Below are positions 25,135-36,470 of a stretch of DNA of 64,000 nucleotides, in pieces (the stretch's first letter is position 1; each line of letters starts with the position of its first letter). The stretch is taken from contig JANTQF010000168.1 in assembly GCA_032988165.1 (NCBI GenBank), positions 1 through 64,000 on the forward strand, given 5' to 3'. Under the pieces are notes generated by a model. The model saw only the letters and a program-made list of their open reading frames with translations, had not been told where the DNA came from and made no database searches. The stretch is from Emmonsiellopsis sp. PD_33. Taxonomy: Eukaryota; Ascomycota; Eurotiomycetes; Onygenales; Ajellomycetaceae. The position numbers and the translations under genes were made by a program.

Positions 25135-27781
25135 ATGAATCAAAGGAGGGAAATATATACGAGGTTTTACCGTTTTACCTATTGACGAAAACCCCTGAAA
25201 CCGCACCAAGCTAAGCTAACCCAAAAATATCAAAAAACCGTTGACTTGGGAAATCATCATGCCGTCCCCGCCTGTCAGGAGTTCGTTAACTGAAAAATGG
25301 CATCCGCACATGAAGAGCGGGTAAATTGTAAAGTAATAGGGTAAAGAAAGAGAACTCTGCGCTAGGTAGTTCTTCCACTCCTTTTCCTCCCTTGTCTCCT
25401 TCTTCATCTTCAACAAGAAATCAATCAAGCAATACATACTACATAGGGCTGTTGATTATTTCTTCCCTTCAGGATTTCATCAGCACCCCACAACTCCATG
25501 ATCCAGCCATCCACCCATCCACAGCAACATCCATACAAGGAGCCGTTCCGTAGCGATCTAACAAAAAACTAATGTTGTCCAAAGATGAAGCTCCACCAGC
25601 CCATCCATCCATCCCGTCGTTAGTTACTATGTAACGACTCCGTAACCATGTATGTATTCAACGACGTATGTGACTGTTATATATTCAAGTCTTTTATTAT
25701 TAACAAGAAGAATCTTTTGATAAATTCTCTCATCAAGCTTCTTTTTCTCTCTCGAGAATGAGGATTGATTTCCCTCCAATAATTAGTAAAATAGCAAATA
25801 TCCCTCATCAATCCCGCTTGAGACCGTGGGCCCTTGGGCCAGTCAGTCGCTCGCCTGGGAGTCGGGACCTGCCGTTTGTTCATTTTGACACATGACATGG
25901 AGAAGGTTGCAAATTGCCTTAACCCAACTAGTTCTAACGTGAAGAACGAAAAGTAAAACCTCCAACTCTGTAACGAACTGTGTAGGAATGTTTTTTTCTT
26001 TTTATTGGGGCCGTTTCGAACAGCTGTTCCGAGCCCGGATTCACAGGAGATCTGCAGGAGTTGCGTGGGTGGTTGGTTAATTAACGAAACGTGCGCGAAC
26101 TCCCCCGTCGGGGCAGACGTGAGTGGGCTTCCGGGGGGGAGGGGAAGGGTTCTGTGTCTAAATTTAGGTGTTTTTTTCCTTTTGCTTGTGTCCAGTTCTG
26201 CTGCGTTATTTGTGGTGGAATTCGGACTGCAATTCCAACTGACAGCTGACGGCGTCGAGGAGAGAGGTCGAATGCTCTGAAAGCTGAAATTTTGGTGTAA
26301 CTAACTGGATCTGAACAGAGTTGACAGTTGGTAACAGGGAGAGGTCGGATATTTCCAAATGCAGGTAGCGGTCTGGACTGTTATTGTCTCGAGATGGGTT
26401 GGTTGTACAGATCTCGCAGCCGGAAGATGTTGCATATATGGATAGTTAGGATGAATAAGGAAGAGTTGGTTCCTCCGGGGGCTGGGAGAATGGCAACCCT
26501 TCCAACCGGCATATGTCACAAATGCTATTGCCCGAGGAGTTTCTCGTGGCAGTCGTCGTCGTCCGATATGCAGTTGATAATAGTGAAGATATTCATCCCC
26601 AACATGACACAGGTTACACACAGACCTCTTGTCAAAGTTTTATCTCCCCTGATCGCGGAACGGGCCTGTCCATGTCCAGTTTTCAACTCCAAGTGCCGTC
26701 CGCACCACATCCCTACCTATCCTGACACCCTGATGCCTGAGGGTGATCTTGCGGTCTCCTCTGCAGTTCTCTTTGCTTTTTGCTTCCCTCCCACCCAACT
26801 CTCCAACCAACTTAACTTTCTGTAACCGGTGTTCCCTGCCGATAATACGGCCGGCTAATATATCTATATTTTCTTTTTCGTTGCGTGGCTGGCCCTGGGT
26901 GACAGAAGAGTGGGAACGTGGGGAGCTTGACGGGGACATTTTGTTGCCGGGATGATGGATGCAAGGTGACTTCGCTAAACAATATCCCCCGCAGCCTGTT
27001 GTTTCCCGGGCGAGTTGAGCGCAACAGAAGCGGAAAAGGAGTTGCAAGACAGAACTCGATGCTTTGTTTTTATTTTTAACTTTGGTCGCCAACCTGACAC
27101 ATCGCGACGGTTGCTTGCTTTTTCCGCGTTCCTGGGTGTTGGATGTTCTCTGGGCATTCCATTTTGCTTTGGGCTGGTAAACTCGGTATTGGCCGTACAG
27201 CCAGCGCGGAACAATACGCTGCGGAGTGGCGGGGATCCAGCAGGGAATGCGCTATTTGAGGCCGGTGGGGCTGGGCCCAAAGCAGCTGGTACGGTACGGG
27301 CTGGTAATCGGTTACGATACCGCAGCCGAGCCGCATCTCAACGACGACCACACTCCGTTATTGAGGCGTGAACACTGCTTGTTGAGCAACCACAAAGTCA
27401 ATGAAAGGACGGGTATATTGGGTCACCACTGACTGCTGATGCTGTTGCTGCTGCAGGTCCCTTTCTTTGTATCCCCAGGTAAGCACAGCGGGGCAGCACT
27501 GGAGACTACCAAGCTGACATCTGCAGCGTCTTGCAGCAGCGGGACGTCCAGGGACACACCCGGCGTTATTGGGCAGCCAAACGGACTGGAACTTGGAAGC
27601 CAGGCCTTCCCTGGAACGGCGAACCAGGACTCCAGGAGGGAGTGTCTCCTGTAATCGCGATACGCCATTACGCCGGCGCCAAAACACGCAGAACGTGGTG
27701 CTGGGTTAGCCGGGGTCTTAGCAGCGAGTTTATTGCGCCATCTCCAGCCATGGCCCAACCACCCACGCTGCTCCGGCGGGT

Positions 27782-27821
27782 TTGGCATTTTTGGCATTTT
27801 TAGCATTTTTAGTGTTTTTAG
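27782..27821 (+). repeat. Degenerate decamer repeat (TTGGCATTTT-like)
   Basis: Four diverging copies of a ten-base unit (TTGGCATTTT, TTGGCATTTT, TAGCATTTTT, AGTGTTTTTA), about 440 bp upstream of the ATG of the RING/PH/VWA gene. Probably within its promoter or leader. Confidence 0.65.
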
Positions 27822-28256
27822 CTTCCTTGGCCCCATGCGTCAGTCGCTTTTGCTTTTCCGTGTTTTTTCTGGCGCCGCCGCCAGGACAGACACACCCCCT
27901 AGTCGTACAGAAAACAACCGTCGCAAATCATGATACTGCGGGCTGCCCTTGTCGCCCTCGTCCTCTCCATCCGTCCCCGCTGAGAATTGATCACTCTGCT
28001 CCCAGTCGCCGTCCCAGCCCTCTGAGACCAGACTGCCCTGGACGACGCCATTGTGGTTCCGCTTCCTGTCCTCCCGGCGCGCTAACTCTTCCAGCCCTGC
28101 CTCGTGTGTCTCTGGCTGCCCCTTGGCCGCTTACTTTACACCTCCAGTCCTTTTGCTCTGTCCCCTCCCCCAGGCCCCGGACTGGCTAATAATTGTCTTT
28201 GTGGCCTGCGCCTCCTCACCTCTTTCCATCCGTCATCACCCCCTCCGCCAGGTCTG

Positions 28257-31200
28257 ATGTGGAAGTATCGGTCTTCATCCAGGTCTAATTCCGCCCCGAA
28301 GGACAAGGACGAGACATCGTCCAGCCTTGGCTTTTTTGGCCGTTCCAAGAGATCCTCGCGGCAAGGTGCGTCTGTTTGCTATCTTCTCTTTGCTTCTGCT
28401 TCTTCTCTTCTCCTCTCTTCCCCGTTGCCCCATTCTTTCATCCTCCGCATTGACCCATTGTTGGCCCTGGTTGACCCCAATGCACCCTTCCGTCGCATGA
28501 TCCTTCCAGCTCGCCTGTTTGTTCTCCTTGCCCCCCTCGTCTGCCTGTCTTCATTTCACCAATTCCCAAGCAATCTCTCCTCTCAACCGCTGTTCGAATT
28601 CCATCAATTGACCAGAGGATGTTCGATCTTTAGACCTGCCTTCTCAAAATATCCCTCGTTACCGTCGACCAGAGTCGTCTCAATCTACGCTTATTCCTCC
28701 ATCGCTCTCGCCCCTAATTGAAAGGAGTCCCTCCGTCCAGTCCTCCGTGCAGTCCTCGTTCAGATCCGCCCCCTCTAGCTCAAACCCGGGGTCGTCGTCC
28801 AGGCTGGCGTACGGTTCGGAGCATCGTGCGCACTCGAATCGCTCCGAGACGTCCTTCAACTCGCGATCGGGCAGGTCGGTGGCGGGGATGATGGACGTCG
28901 AACGGACGCGAACACGGAGGGAGAGGACCTTTGTGGGCAGTGAATGTGCTGTCTGCGAGGAGCCCCTCGAACATACCCTCCGTGGGGAGCGCATTCTTCA
29001 GTTTTCCTGTGGCCACGTTTCTCACGAAGCGTGCTTCTACGAGTATATAAAAGAGTTCGAATCACAGTACTGCCCAACATGTAATGCCCCGCTAGGTTTG
29101 GACAGTAGCAGGGGCGGAAATGTTCTCGACCTGGGTATGTACACTGATTCCCCAGTTCTCCTCCCCGCATGTTCTTTCTGCGCCATGTTGAAACTTTGAC
29201 TGACTATCCCTGCAGAGAAACTTTCCAATATTGTGCGGTCTGTTTCTGTTAGTGATGCTTCCACTCACCGGAGTACTCAGAATACTCCCACCCCTTGGGA
29301 TGTTAATGGTAGCCGAGGAATGAGCCAGGAGAATGTCAGCATATCAAACGGCCGTGACAGTCGGGATTGGCGCCGTCGTCATAGCAGAGACAGCGGTAAC
29401 CAGCGTGAGAGAGTTGAGCGCTTGACTGGTTCAATGCGACAGCAACATTCGCGCTCCGACAGTGGTAACACGGGAGTTGCGTCCACGGCTGACTATGGAG
29501 ATAGCCAGCATAATAGCACCGGGAGGCGACATGACTATGATGTACAGGCTATGGAATCCGACCTTAGCCCCCGGCCAGGCATGACAAAGAACCCAATACC
29601 CCCACCAATCGTAACTGTACGCAGTGAATTCCCGACCCTCAACCGCTCCCGGCAACAGCAATCCTTGACATGCCTGGTTACTGTTGAAGTGCCAGATGGA
29701 AACTGGCACCCCGATGCGGATGACCTGCGCCATACTGCTCACATTTCGCAACCTCGTACCGAAGAACTTCAAAGTCCAACCAGACCAGGCCCCGGGTCTC
29801 GTCCACTTCCCGTCCACTTCGAAGCCCAGGAGGCTTTGGAAGAGATCACTGAAGACTTGCGCATGCGCGTCGATAACTGGCATGGCCTGGAATTTCAGCG
29901 GTAGGTATTGAAGGACAAAATTATTATGAAACGTGCTGACTCGATTGTTAGGTTTGGAAAGTTAAAGCTGCACGGAACCGTTCGCGTTGGTAAAGATCGT
30001 ACATCATGGCAGGAGCTGGAGTGTTATCTCTTCGCGGAAATGCTCATATGTGTGAAAGAGAAGAAGAACGGCGGTGGCCAGAATGAGTTTGAGGATCCAA
30101 GGACGAAGCGCAAGTTGACGAGGTGCACATTGAAGGGTTCTATCCTTATCAAGAAGCATTTGAAGGATGTAGAATCTGTTCCAGGTAATATACGCGCAAA
30201 GACCTGTCCTAATGCGTGGCTAACTAGTTGCAGATGAACCCATCTTGACGCTTAATTTATCCGTTGCTGAATTACCCTGTTTCCACCTCCAATTCCAGAG
30301 CCGCAACCAGCTGGAGCTTTGGAGACGAGGGCTCCTCGACCTTCACACTCCCGAGCCACTAGGACGGAACCCAGACTACGATATTGATACTTCAGGCACC
30401 GAAGAGGATGACTATAGGACCCATAAAACAACCAAGCGGGTTTCCTCTACTAATTCGTCATACGGAGCGTCGAGGTCAAATAACACCGCATTGACTGATT
30501 ATACCAACTCGATAAGAGACACCTTGCCTCCGAGCTTCCATGTTCCGCTCGACCTGGTTGTAGTCATTCCTGTTTCCTCCTCCATGCAAGGACTCAAAAT
30601 CACCCTTCTCCGCGACACCCTTAAATTCCTTGTCCAAAACCTCGGCCCGCGCGATCGGATGGGTTTGGTTACGTTTGGTTCGAGCGGCGGAGGCGTGCCA
30701 CTTGTGGGCATGACCACCAAGACCTGGAACGGCTGGTCGACTATTCTGAATTCAATTCGTCCTGTTGGCCAGAAGAGTCTTCGTGCAGATGTCGTGGAAG
30801 GCGCAAACGTTGCCATGGATCTCCTCATGCAGCGAAAATCAAACAATCCCATTTCGACTATTCTGCTGATCAGTGATTCGTCCACATCCGAGCCGGAGAG
30901 CGTGGACTTCGTTGTCTCTCGCGCTGAGGCTGCCAAGTTAGTATCTGCCATTCTTCCAATATATTTTTTCTATGAATGCTAACATGCTGGATAGGGTTGG
31001 AATTCATTCATTTGGGCTAGGATTGACTCACAAGCCGGATACTATGATCGAACTGTCCACGCGAACAAAGGCATCTTATTCATATGTCAAGGACTGGATG
31101 ATGCTCCGAGAGTGTGTCGCAGGATGCCTCGGCTCGCTCCAGACCACCTCCCATCAAAACGCCAAGCTCAAGCTGCGCCTACCTGAGGGATCTCCAGCAA

Positions 31201-32223
31201 AATTTGTTAAAATTAGCGGCGCTCTGCACACCACCAAACGGGCAGCGGGACGAGATGCGGAAGCGGCTCTTGGCGATTTAAGGTTTGGGGACAAACGAGG
31301 TACGCTCGGGCCCAGTCCCATATATCTGCGTGCAAAGTATTTATTTCTAACTGTTTTTAGACGTCCTTGTCCAACTTGTTATCGCACCAGACAATACAAC
31401 CCAGGAGCATGTACCACAGGATCCCTGGGAGAGCATTGTTTCCGGTCTTGAAGCCCTTGGCGGGCCCCTCGATGGCGACGAACAACGGGTTGTCAGTGTT
31501 GAAGAAGTTCCCCTTATCCAGGCTGAACTTACGTACGGAGATATCCTTCGTGAGGGACACCTGACCCATTCTCCGCGACCGTCTTTACTTGCTATTACAA
31601 TGTTGCCCCCCACCCAGAAGTCGAAGACGGGAAGGCCCAGCACTCCCCAGATCCCCCCCCACCCTTTGGTTGTCCAACGCCGAATGGAACTGCTTACCTC
31701 GGATATGCTGACACGAGCTCTCACCCTTGTTTCACGCGCCCAACCAGAGCGCGCACACCACCTGCTTTCGGAAACTCGAAGCATTCTCAAGGGGCTAGGC
31801 AAAGGCGGCCTTCCACCCTTGCCTCAGGGTGCTCCAAAATCCAATGTGGAAGGTGGTAGTGCGTTGAGTTCTCCCAGCTCCTCATCTCCTAGGTCTTCGG
31901 AGATACCAGATGGCAACATATCGAATCCGCCTTCCGAAGCCGCAACTATAACCCCAGTCAATGCTGTGGATGGTGCAATCATAGCTGCGCTAGATACAGA
32001 CCTCGAAGGAGCGCTGGAATGGATCAACCATCCTGCTGTCTTTGGTCGTGATTCTCGCAAGGCCGTTCTCCAAGCAATTGGAGTTATCTCGTCCCAGAGA
32101 GCGTATACATTCCGCACCCCAGCTGAGGCACACTGGGCCGAACGGGTATCCGGAATCAAACGACTGACTGACCGCTCGCGAGAGTGGCGGGAAGTTGGTG
32201 ACGACTCGTTGACGGAAGAATAG
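28257..32223 (+). CDS. RING-H2/PH/VWA protein, Far1/Ste5-type scaffold
   Basis: Seven exons: 28257-28365, 28634-29134, 29216-29900, 29952-30184, 30234-30936, 30995-31299 and 31361-32223, giving 1132 residues. A Ser/Arg-rich N-terminus is followed by a RING-H2 finger with ligands C141, C144, C162, H164, H167, C170, C183 and C186. A PH-like domain spans about 432-552 (RFGKLKLHGTVRVGK to QFQSRNQLELWRRGLLDL). A VWA-like domain starts near 616 (LDLVVVIPVSSSMQGLK). RING-PH-VWA in this order is the layout of the yeast pheromone-pathway scaffolds Far1 and Ste5 and their ascomycete relatives, so a role in MAPK/Cdc42 polarity signalling is inferred. The MIDAS motif has Pro622 where metal-binding VWA domains have Asp. 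The 268-nt first intron is the longest in the window; its acceptor (28633) is the only one that keeps the Ser-rich frame open. Confidence 0.88.
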
Positions 32224-34434
32224 ACATAGAATTATGTTTCTCCAGCTTGTGTCATCCTCCTCCCCCCCCCGGCTTCTTGTTCTTGTTCTTCTTTTTTTTG
32301 GCGATATCATCAACTCCGTTTTGTAGCATGCGGCTGCGCCCCTTCTAAACCACATGCATGTCTTGTTTTTGTTATCCTTTACCGTTGTTGTTGTACCATA
32401 CCCTTTTGTTTATATTTTTTATTCCTCCCGTATACCGTTTGATCTCTTCTGATTTGGGTGCAAGATACCAATGTTGACCTTTTTTTGCGCATTTTTTACC
32501 CCCCATTTGGTTTTGTTTGGTTTTGGGCTTGTCATGTATTGGGTAGGTTATTATCGGGGGCGGACGGAGGATTGCGCTTTATATATGCGCGGGGTTCTTT
32601 TCTGACTTTGCTGCAGGTTTGGAAGGGCGGGGGTCCATATGCTGCTATTTGATGATATACAATGCCATTTTCTATTCATTTACTGGGGGGGTTTTCTAAG
32701 GGACAGGTATTGGTTGGAGTCTACCTATTCCCGTCCGATTCTATTATTTTTGGCTATTTATTATTGTGCCAGTTCGACATTTGCAGTTTCTACCCCTGTT
32801 TTCTTCCCCGGCTCAAATGTTTCCCTACTTTTTTACGCTTATTCAACATGATCCCCTCGGTGACGAGCTTGGCAAATGAGACGATTATGCGTTCCTCCTC
32901 CAAAAAAAAATTGCAAAGATCCCATACTTCGTTGTTGGATGTATTTATGTGTGGAGGCTCCTACCCCATCCCCTATCAACACTATTCCTTCGCGTATATA
33001 CGCAGGGCTGAGTTACCGCTTTTAGTCGCTCGATTCTGTGTTTCTGTCAAAATACGCCGATGCTGGCATTCACTCACATTCTCCATGATCGTCATTATCC
33101 TGTTAATCTATCACCCCATCATTCCGCGTCGGCAAAGTAGAGGAGGAATAGCCGGTTAGCGATATCGGGGGGTTATACGTTGCATACCTGATACGACAGA
33201 ACTTCATCAGGTGGTCTATTGTGGAAGTGACAGGCTGCATATATACACCCTCTCGGCCTCTCCCGCTCTATGTGGGGAGCTGCGTATCCGGTAACTAGGC
33301 TAGTACGGGTGGGCTAGTGGTTGTTCAATGGCTGGCAGCGGCCGTTCACCCGTCTTAATATCTTCAACCGTCCCACATATATTTTGCTACTTTCTGCATG
33401 TGCGTATTAATAATACGATCACTAGTTTAAATCACCACCACCACCACCACCACCACCAAGCAAAGAACATACGTGGAGAGGTCATCGTTTTTGAAGTTCA
33501 TTTTTTTTTAAATCCCTGTACGCATTAATCACCACACTACATACACCACCGACATAAACGCAAGTGATGGGTTTGAATCCTGGCGGTGAGAGAAGGAATT
33601 GAGAAGCGAGGGGCGTATATAAAAGTTCATTGCTTGGTCATGAAGGATTGACGAAGGATTGGGATGAGTGGGCTAATTTATATTTATATAACTACCGGAC
33701 TGCGGGAAAGGGTCCGTAAAGATAAAAGGGGTATAATGTGTACACCGGATTACAGGAGGGAAATAACTAGTATGGTTAGAATGTAGAATCTGCAAACCTT
33801 TGACGTTCTTAGGGAGTAACTACTTATTTAAATCTCTTCACTAGTTAACTAATATGTAATTCTATGTATTTCTTCACGCGAGGAACTAGTAGAGAGCTGT
33901 TTTTTTTTTTTTTTTTGACACCCCCTGTTTTGTACGACCCACAGCGGACCTTATTTTCTAGATCCAGCCGTGGCATATGATTTTATGACGAATTTACATA
34001 CTTTTTTTTTTAACTCCTGATCTGACATGCCGGAGCTGGATGATTGAGGGATGACGATTCTATGTTTACGTATGTACATTTCTGGAAACTATACTATACG
34101 CACTTTGGAGTACTTTGTTTTTGCTATTTATGCCCCCATGTGCATACTATGGGGTATATACACGTCTTATCGTCAGGTGGGTCTATTTGGGCTATTTAGG
34201 GGTATGTAGATGTGGTGGCTGACGTTTGGCGGGGTTAGATATGGGGAACGGAACAGCTGAGATGGGGTGATGGAAGAGAGAGGGAGAATTCCCCAGCGTA
34301 TAATGTCTATATATATCAGGGGGATATCCTCTGTGAGACTCCTCAATTGCATCCGCCTGCATAGCAAATCCCATCCCATTTTATAATCTAGACTCCGACC
34401 TGATTGATCACTGGGCAATCACATCAAAACCAGC
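32224..34434. other. Intergenic region before the BAHD acyltransferase gene
   Basis: 2.2 kb of A/T-rich sequence without a convincing gene. A 165-codon ATG frame at 32662-33159 is hydrophobic, T-rich and lies in the presumed 3' flank, so I did not call it. A CAC microsatellite occurs at 33433-33458, and an 18-T run begins near 33899. TATA-like sequence (TATATATAT) lies at about 34309-34317, 118 bp before the acyltransferase ATG. Confidence 0.5.
33433..33458 (+). repeat. (CAC)n microsatellite
   Basis: Eight to nine CAC triplets in non-coding sequence. A six-His frame through it lacks an authentic gene context. Confidence 0.85.
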
Positions 34435-35877
34435 ATGCCGAAAAAAGAAACCTTCCACCTCCACCCACATGGCTACGAGACGCACCCGGAAGTAGAACGC
34501 TTCCCCCTTTCCACCTTCGACTACCTCACCGCGCAAACCTACAACAACTTCGCCGTCTATTTCAAGCTCGGCCCGGACGCCTCCAAGCCCGCCATCGCCA
34601 CGATCCTGAAACAAGGGCTCGAACACACCCTATCCCAATGCCGACATCTCGCCGGCTACATCGCCAAGAACAAAGTGGGCGACCACCACTCCTTCGTCAA
34701 GAAGCGGGACAGCACCGTCCAGTTCGTCGTGCAATATCTGGATGGGCCAGAGGATAACTTCCCCTCCTTCGCGGAGCTGGAACGGACCCATTTCGTCAGG
34801 TCGACGCTGGGTGATATTTCCGCCCTCGGCCACAAGGACATGCAATACGGGGAGAGACCCGAGTGCTCGCCAGACGCGCTCCCGCACCCCATCGCATCGG
34901 CCTTCCAGGCCAATTTTATCCCTGGCGGGTTGATCTTTAGCATGCACCATCACCACTATGCGAACGATATCAAGGGCTGGGCAGGGTTTACACACCAGCT
35001 TGCTGAGAACTGCCATGCACTCAGCAAAGGGTTGGCGATGCCAAGTTGGGACATGGCCTGTCTAGACCACACCCGCTGCCTGCCCCGCGAGGATATACCC
35101 GAGGAAGCCAAAGTGGACGGCCCGCCGTCGCCAGGCCGGCATCCAGATCTCCGCGAGTGCTCAATGCTCCTATTCCATCTGCCCAAGAGCAAGGCCGCGG
35201 AGCTGAAGAGCCTGGCAACACCGGCGGACGGCGGGTCTGGGTCCTGGATATCCTCCTACGACGCCTTCTCCGCGTTCATCTGGCGCATCATGACCAAGCA
35301 TCGCGCACCGCTGTACAAGACGGACGTCTCCGGGCCAAGCCCGTGGGGGGAGGCGGTGGATATGCGGCAGCGCCTGAAAAACCCGCCCGTCCCCGAGCGG
35401 CTGCAGGGAAACCTGTTTGCCGCCGCAGTATCGATGATGTCGCAGATTCCGCCGCTGACGGTTGCGGAGGTTATCTCTGAAGCGCCGCTGGCGCGGTTGG
35501 CGGCGTATATCCGCTCGATGACTAACAGTCAGACAGAGGAAAGTTTTGATCAGATAGTGCAGATGATCGCGCCCGTTCGGGATAAATCAGGGCTGTTTGT
35601 TCGGGTCAACTCCTTCCCGCCTCCGACTGTTGCTATGACGGATTGGAGGCAGAGTCGGATCTGCGAGGGGGATTTTGGGTTTGCTAGGCCGGCGGCGTTT
35701 CGCTTTTTGACGGAGGTCAAGGCGGAGGGGATTGTGTATGTTTTCCCTCCTAGGCCTACGGGGAATGCGGATGAGGGAATCGAGGTTCAGATCTCGTGTG
35801 AGAAGGAGTTGGTTAGTGCGATGATTGCGGATAAGGAGATGGGGAGGTTTTTTGAGTATAGGGGGGTTGAGGAGTGA
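34435..35877 (+). CDS. BAHD-type acyltransferase (trichothecene 3-O-acetyltransferase-like family)
   Basis: A single exon of 480 residues. The catalytic HHxxxD motif is H173-H174-Y-A-N-D178 inside IFSMHHHHYANDIKGW, and a DFGWG-like structural motif appears as DFGFA about 70 residues from the C-terminus. These are the hallmarks of the PF02458 transferase family, which moves acyl groups from CoA thioesters to alcohols or amines of secondary metabolites. The second motif ends in Phe-Ala rather than Trp-Gly, common among fungal members. No polyketide synthase, NRPS, P450 or transporter lies nearby, so substrate and pathway cannot be inferred. Codon use is more G/C-ending than in its spacers, like other genes here. 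Confidence 0.85.
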   Translation: MPKKETFHLHPHGYETHPEVERFPLSTFDYLTAQTYNNFAVYFKLGPDASKPAIATILKQGLEHTLSQCRHLAGYIAKNKVGDHHSFVKKRDSTVQFVVQYLDGPEDNFPSFAELERTHFVRSTLGDISALGHKDMQYGERPECSPDALPHPIASAFQANFIPGGLIFSMHHHHYANDIKGWAGFTHQLAENCHALSKGLAMPSWDMACLDHTRCLPREDIPEEAKVDGPPSPGRHPDLRECSMLLFHLPKSKAAELKSLATPADGGSGSWISSYDAFSAFIWRIMTKHRAPLYKTDVSGPSPWGEAVDMRQRLKNPPVPERLQGNLFAAAVSMMSQIPPLTVAEVISEAPLARLAAYIRSMTNSQTEESFDQIVQMIAPVRDKSGLFVRVNSFPPPTVAMTDWRQSRICEGDFGFARPAAFRFLTEVKAEGIVYVFPPRPTGNADEGIEVQISCEKELVSAMIADKEMGRFFEYRGVEE

Positions 35878-36470
35878 GTGGACGGTGGGGGTGAAGCTGA
35901 ACAAGATAGATGATCATAGTGATAGGATAAGATTAATATAATGAGATATGACCGTATGAGATCCGTTGAGTCTGCAGTTACATGTAACCTCTGGTTATCC
36001 AAGCGGGACAAGGGGGTAGATGCCAGTGTCTATCCGCATACTGTATACATAGATGGAAGAGAGGTTGGGATGACGTCAGCCACCGCGCTGTCTGATTGGC
36101 GGCTGCAGGTGTCAGCCACGAGAAATTCATCAGCGAACTATACAGGCTGTTAATAGGGGACTTACATTTATATTGTTGGAAACTAGATAGCTTCTGGTCC
36201 TCGGGATGATTGTTCTCTATGTAAACAGGCGGCCTTCATGCCTGAAAGCCTAAATAGTGGTGCTAATAATAATCCATGGATGGAATTAATACTAGTAGTT
36301 AGACTAGTTAACCTAACTCATCATCTCTATCATTTTCTCACCACGACATTCTTCATACCCTCGAACACCGCAACGACAATTCCGCAACAGAGTTCTCCAG
36401 TTAACAGTCCACAGATACTATGCCGCAGTCCACCCGGTAGCCTCCAACTATTATTCCACCAGACCTCAAA
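35878..36470. promoter_or_regulatory. Spacer and oma1 upstream region
   Basis: 593 bp between tandem plus-strand genes. The first part is the acyltransferase 3' flank. A TGACGTCA CRE-like palindrome is present at about 36071-36078 (GATGACGTCAGCC), a site type bound by bZIP factors. Assignment to oma1 is by position only. Confidence 0.4.

Larger units (their letters stand above)
16833..28256. other. About 11.4 kb gene-poor region upstream of the RING/PH/VWA gene
   Basis: I found no protein gene, tRNA or intact transposon. Frames are short and change phase randomly; the longest (22226-22693 minus, 26328-26825 plus, 27423-27836 minus) look like nothing known and lack consistent ATG starts and splice sites. 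Visible features are a G-rich tract (17013-17032), a tandem octamer (25095-25134), a decamer repeat (27782-27821) and scattered TACGGAGT/ACTCCGTA words. Base composition alternates between A/T-rich (17400-18500) and balanced, with no obvious RIP-like collapse. The last kilobase is C/T-rich, as expected for a long leader of the downstream gene. Confidence 0.55.

Noticed and set aside
32662..33159. 165-codon ATG frame after the Far1-type gene
   Set aside because: T-rich hydrophobic composition typical of 3' flanks, no conserved motif, no promoter-like sequence.
33560..33590. GGTTTGAATCC resembling a tRNA T arm
   Set aside because: It departs from the B-box consensus and no cloverleaf can be drawn upstream.
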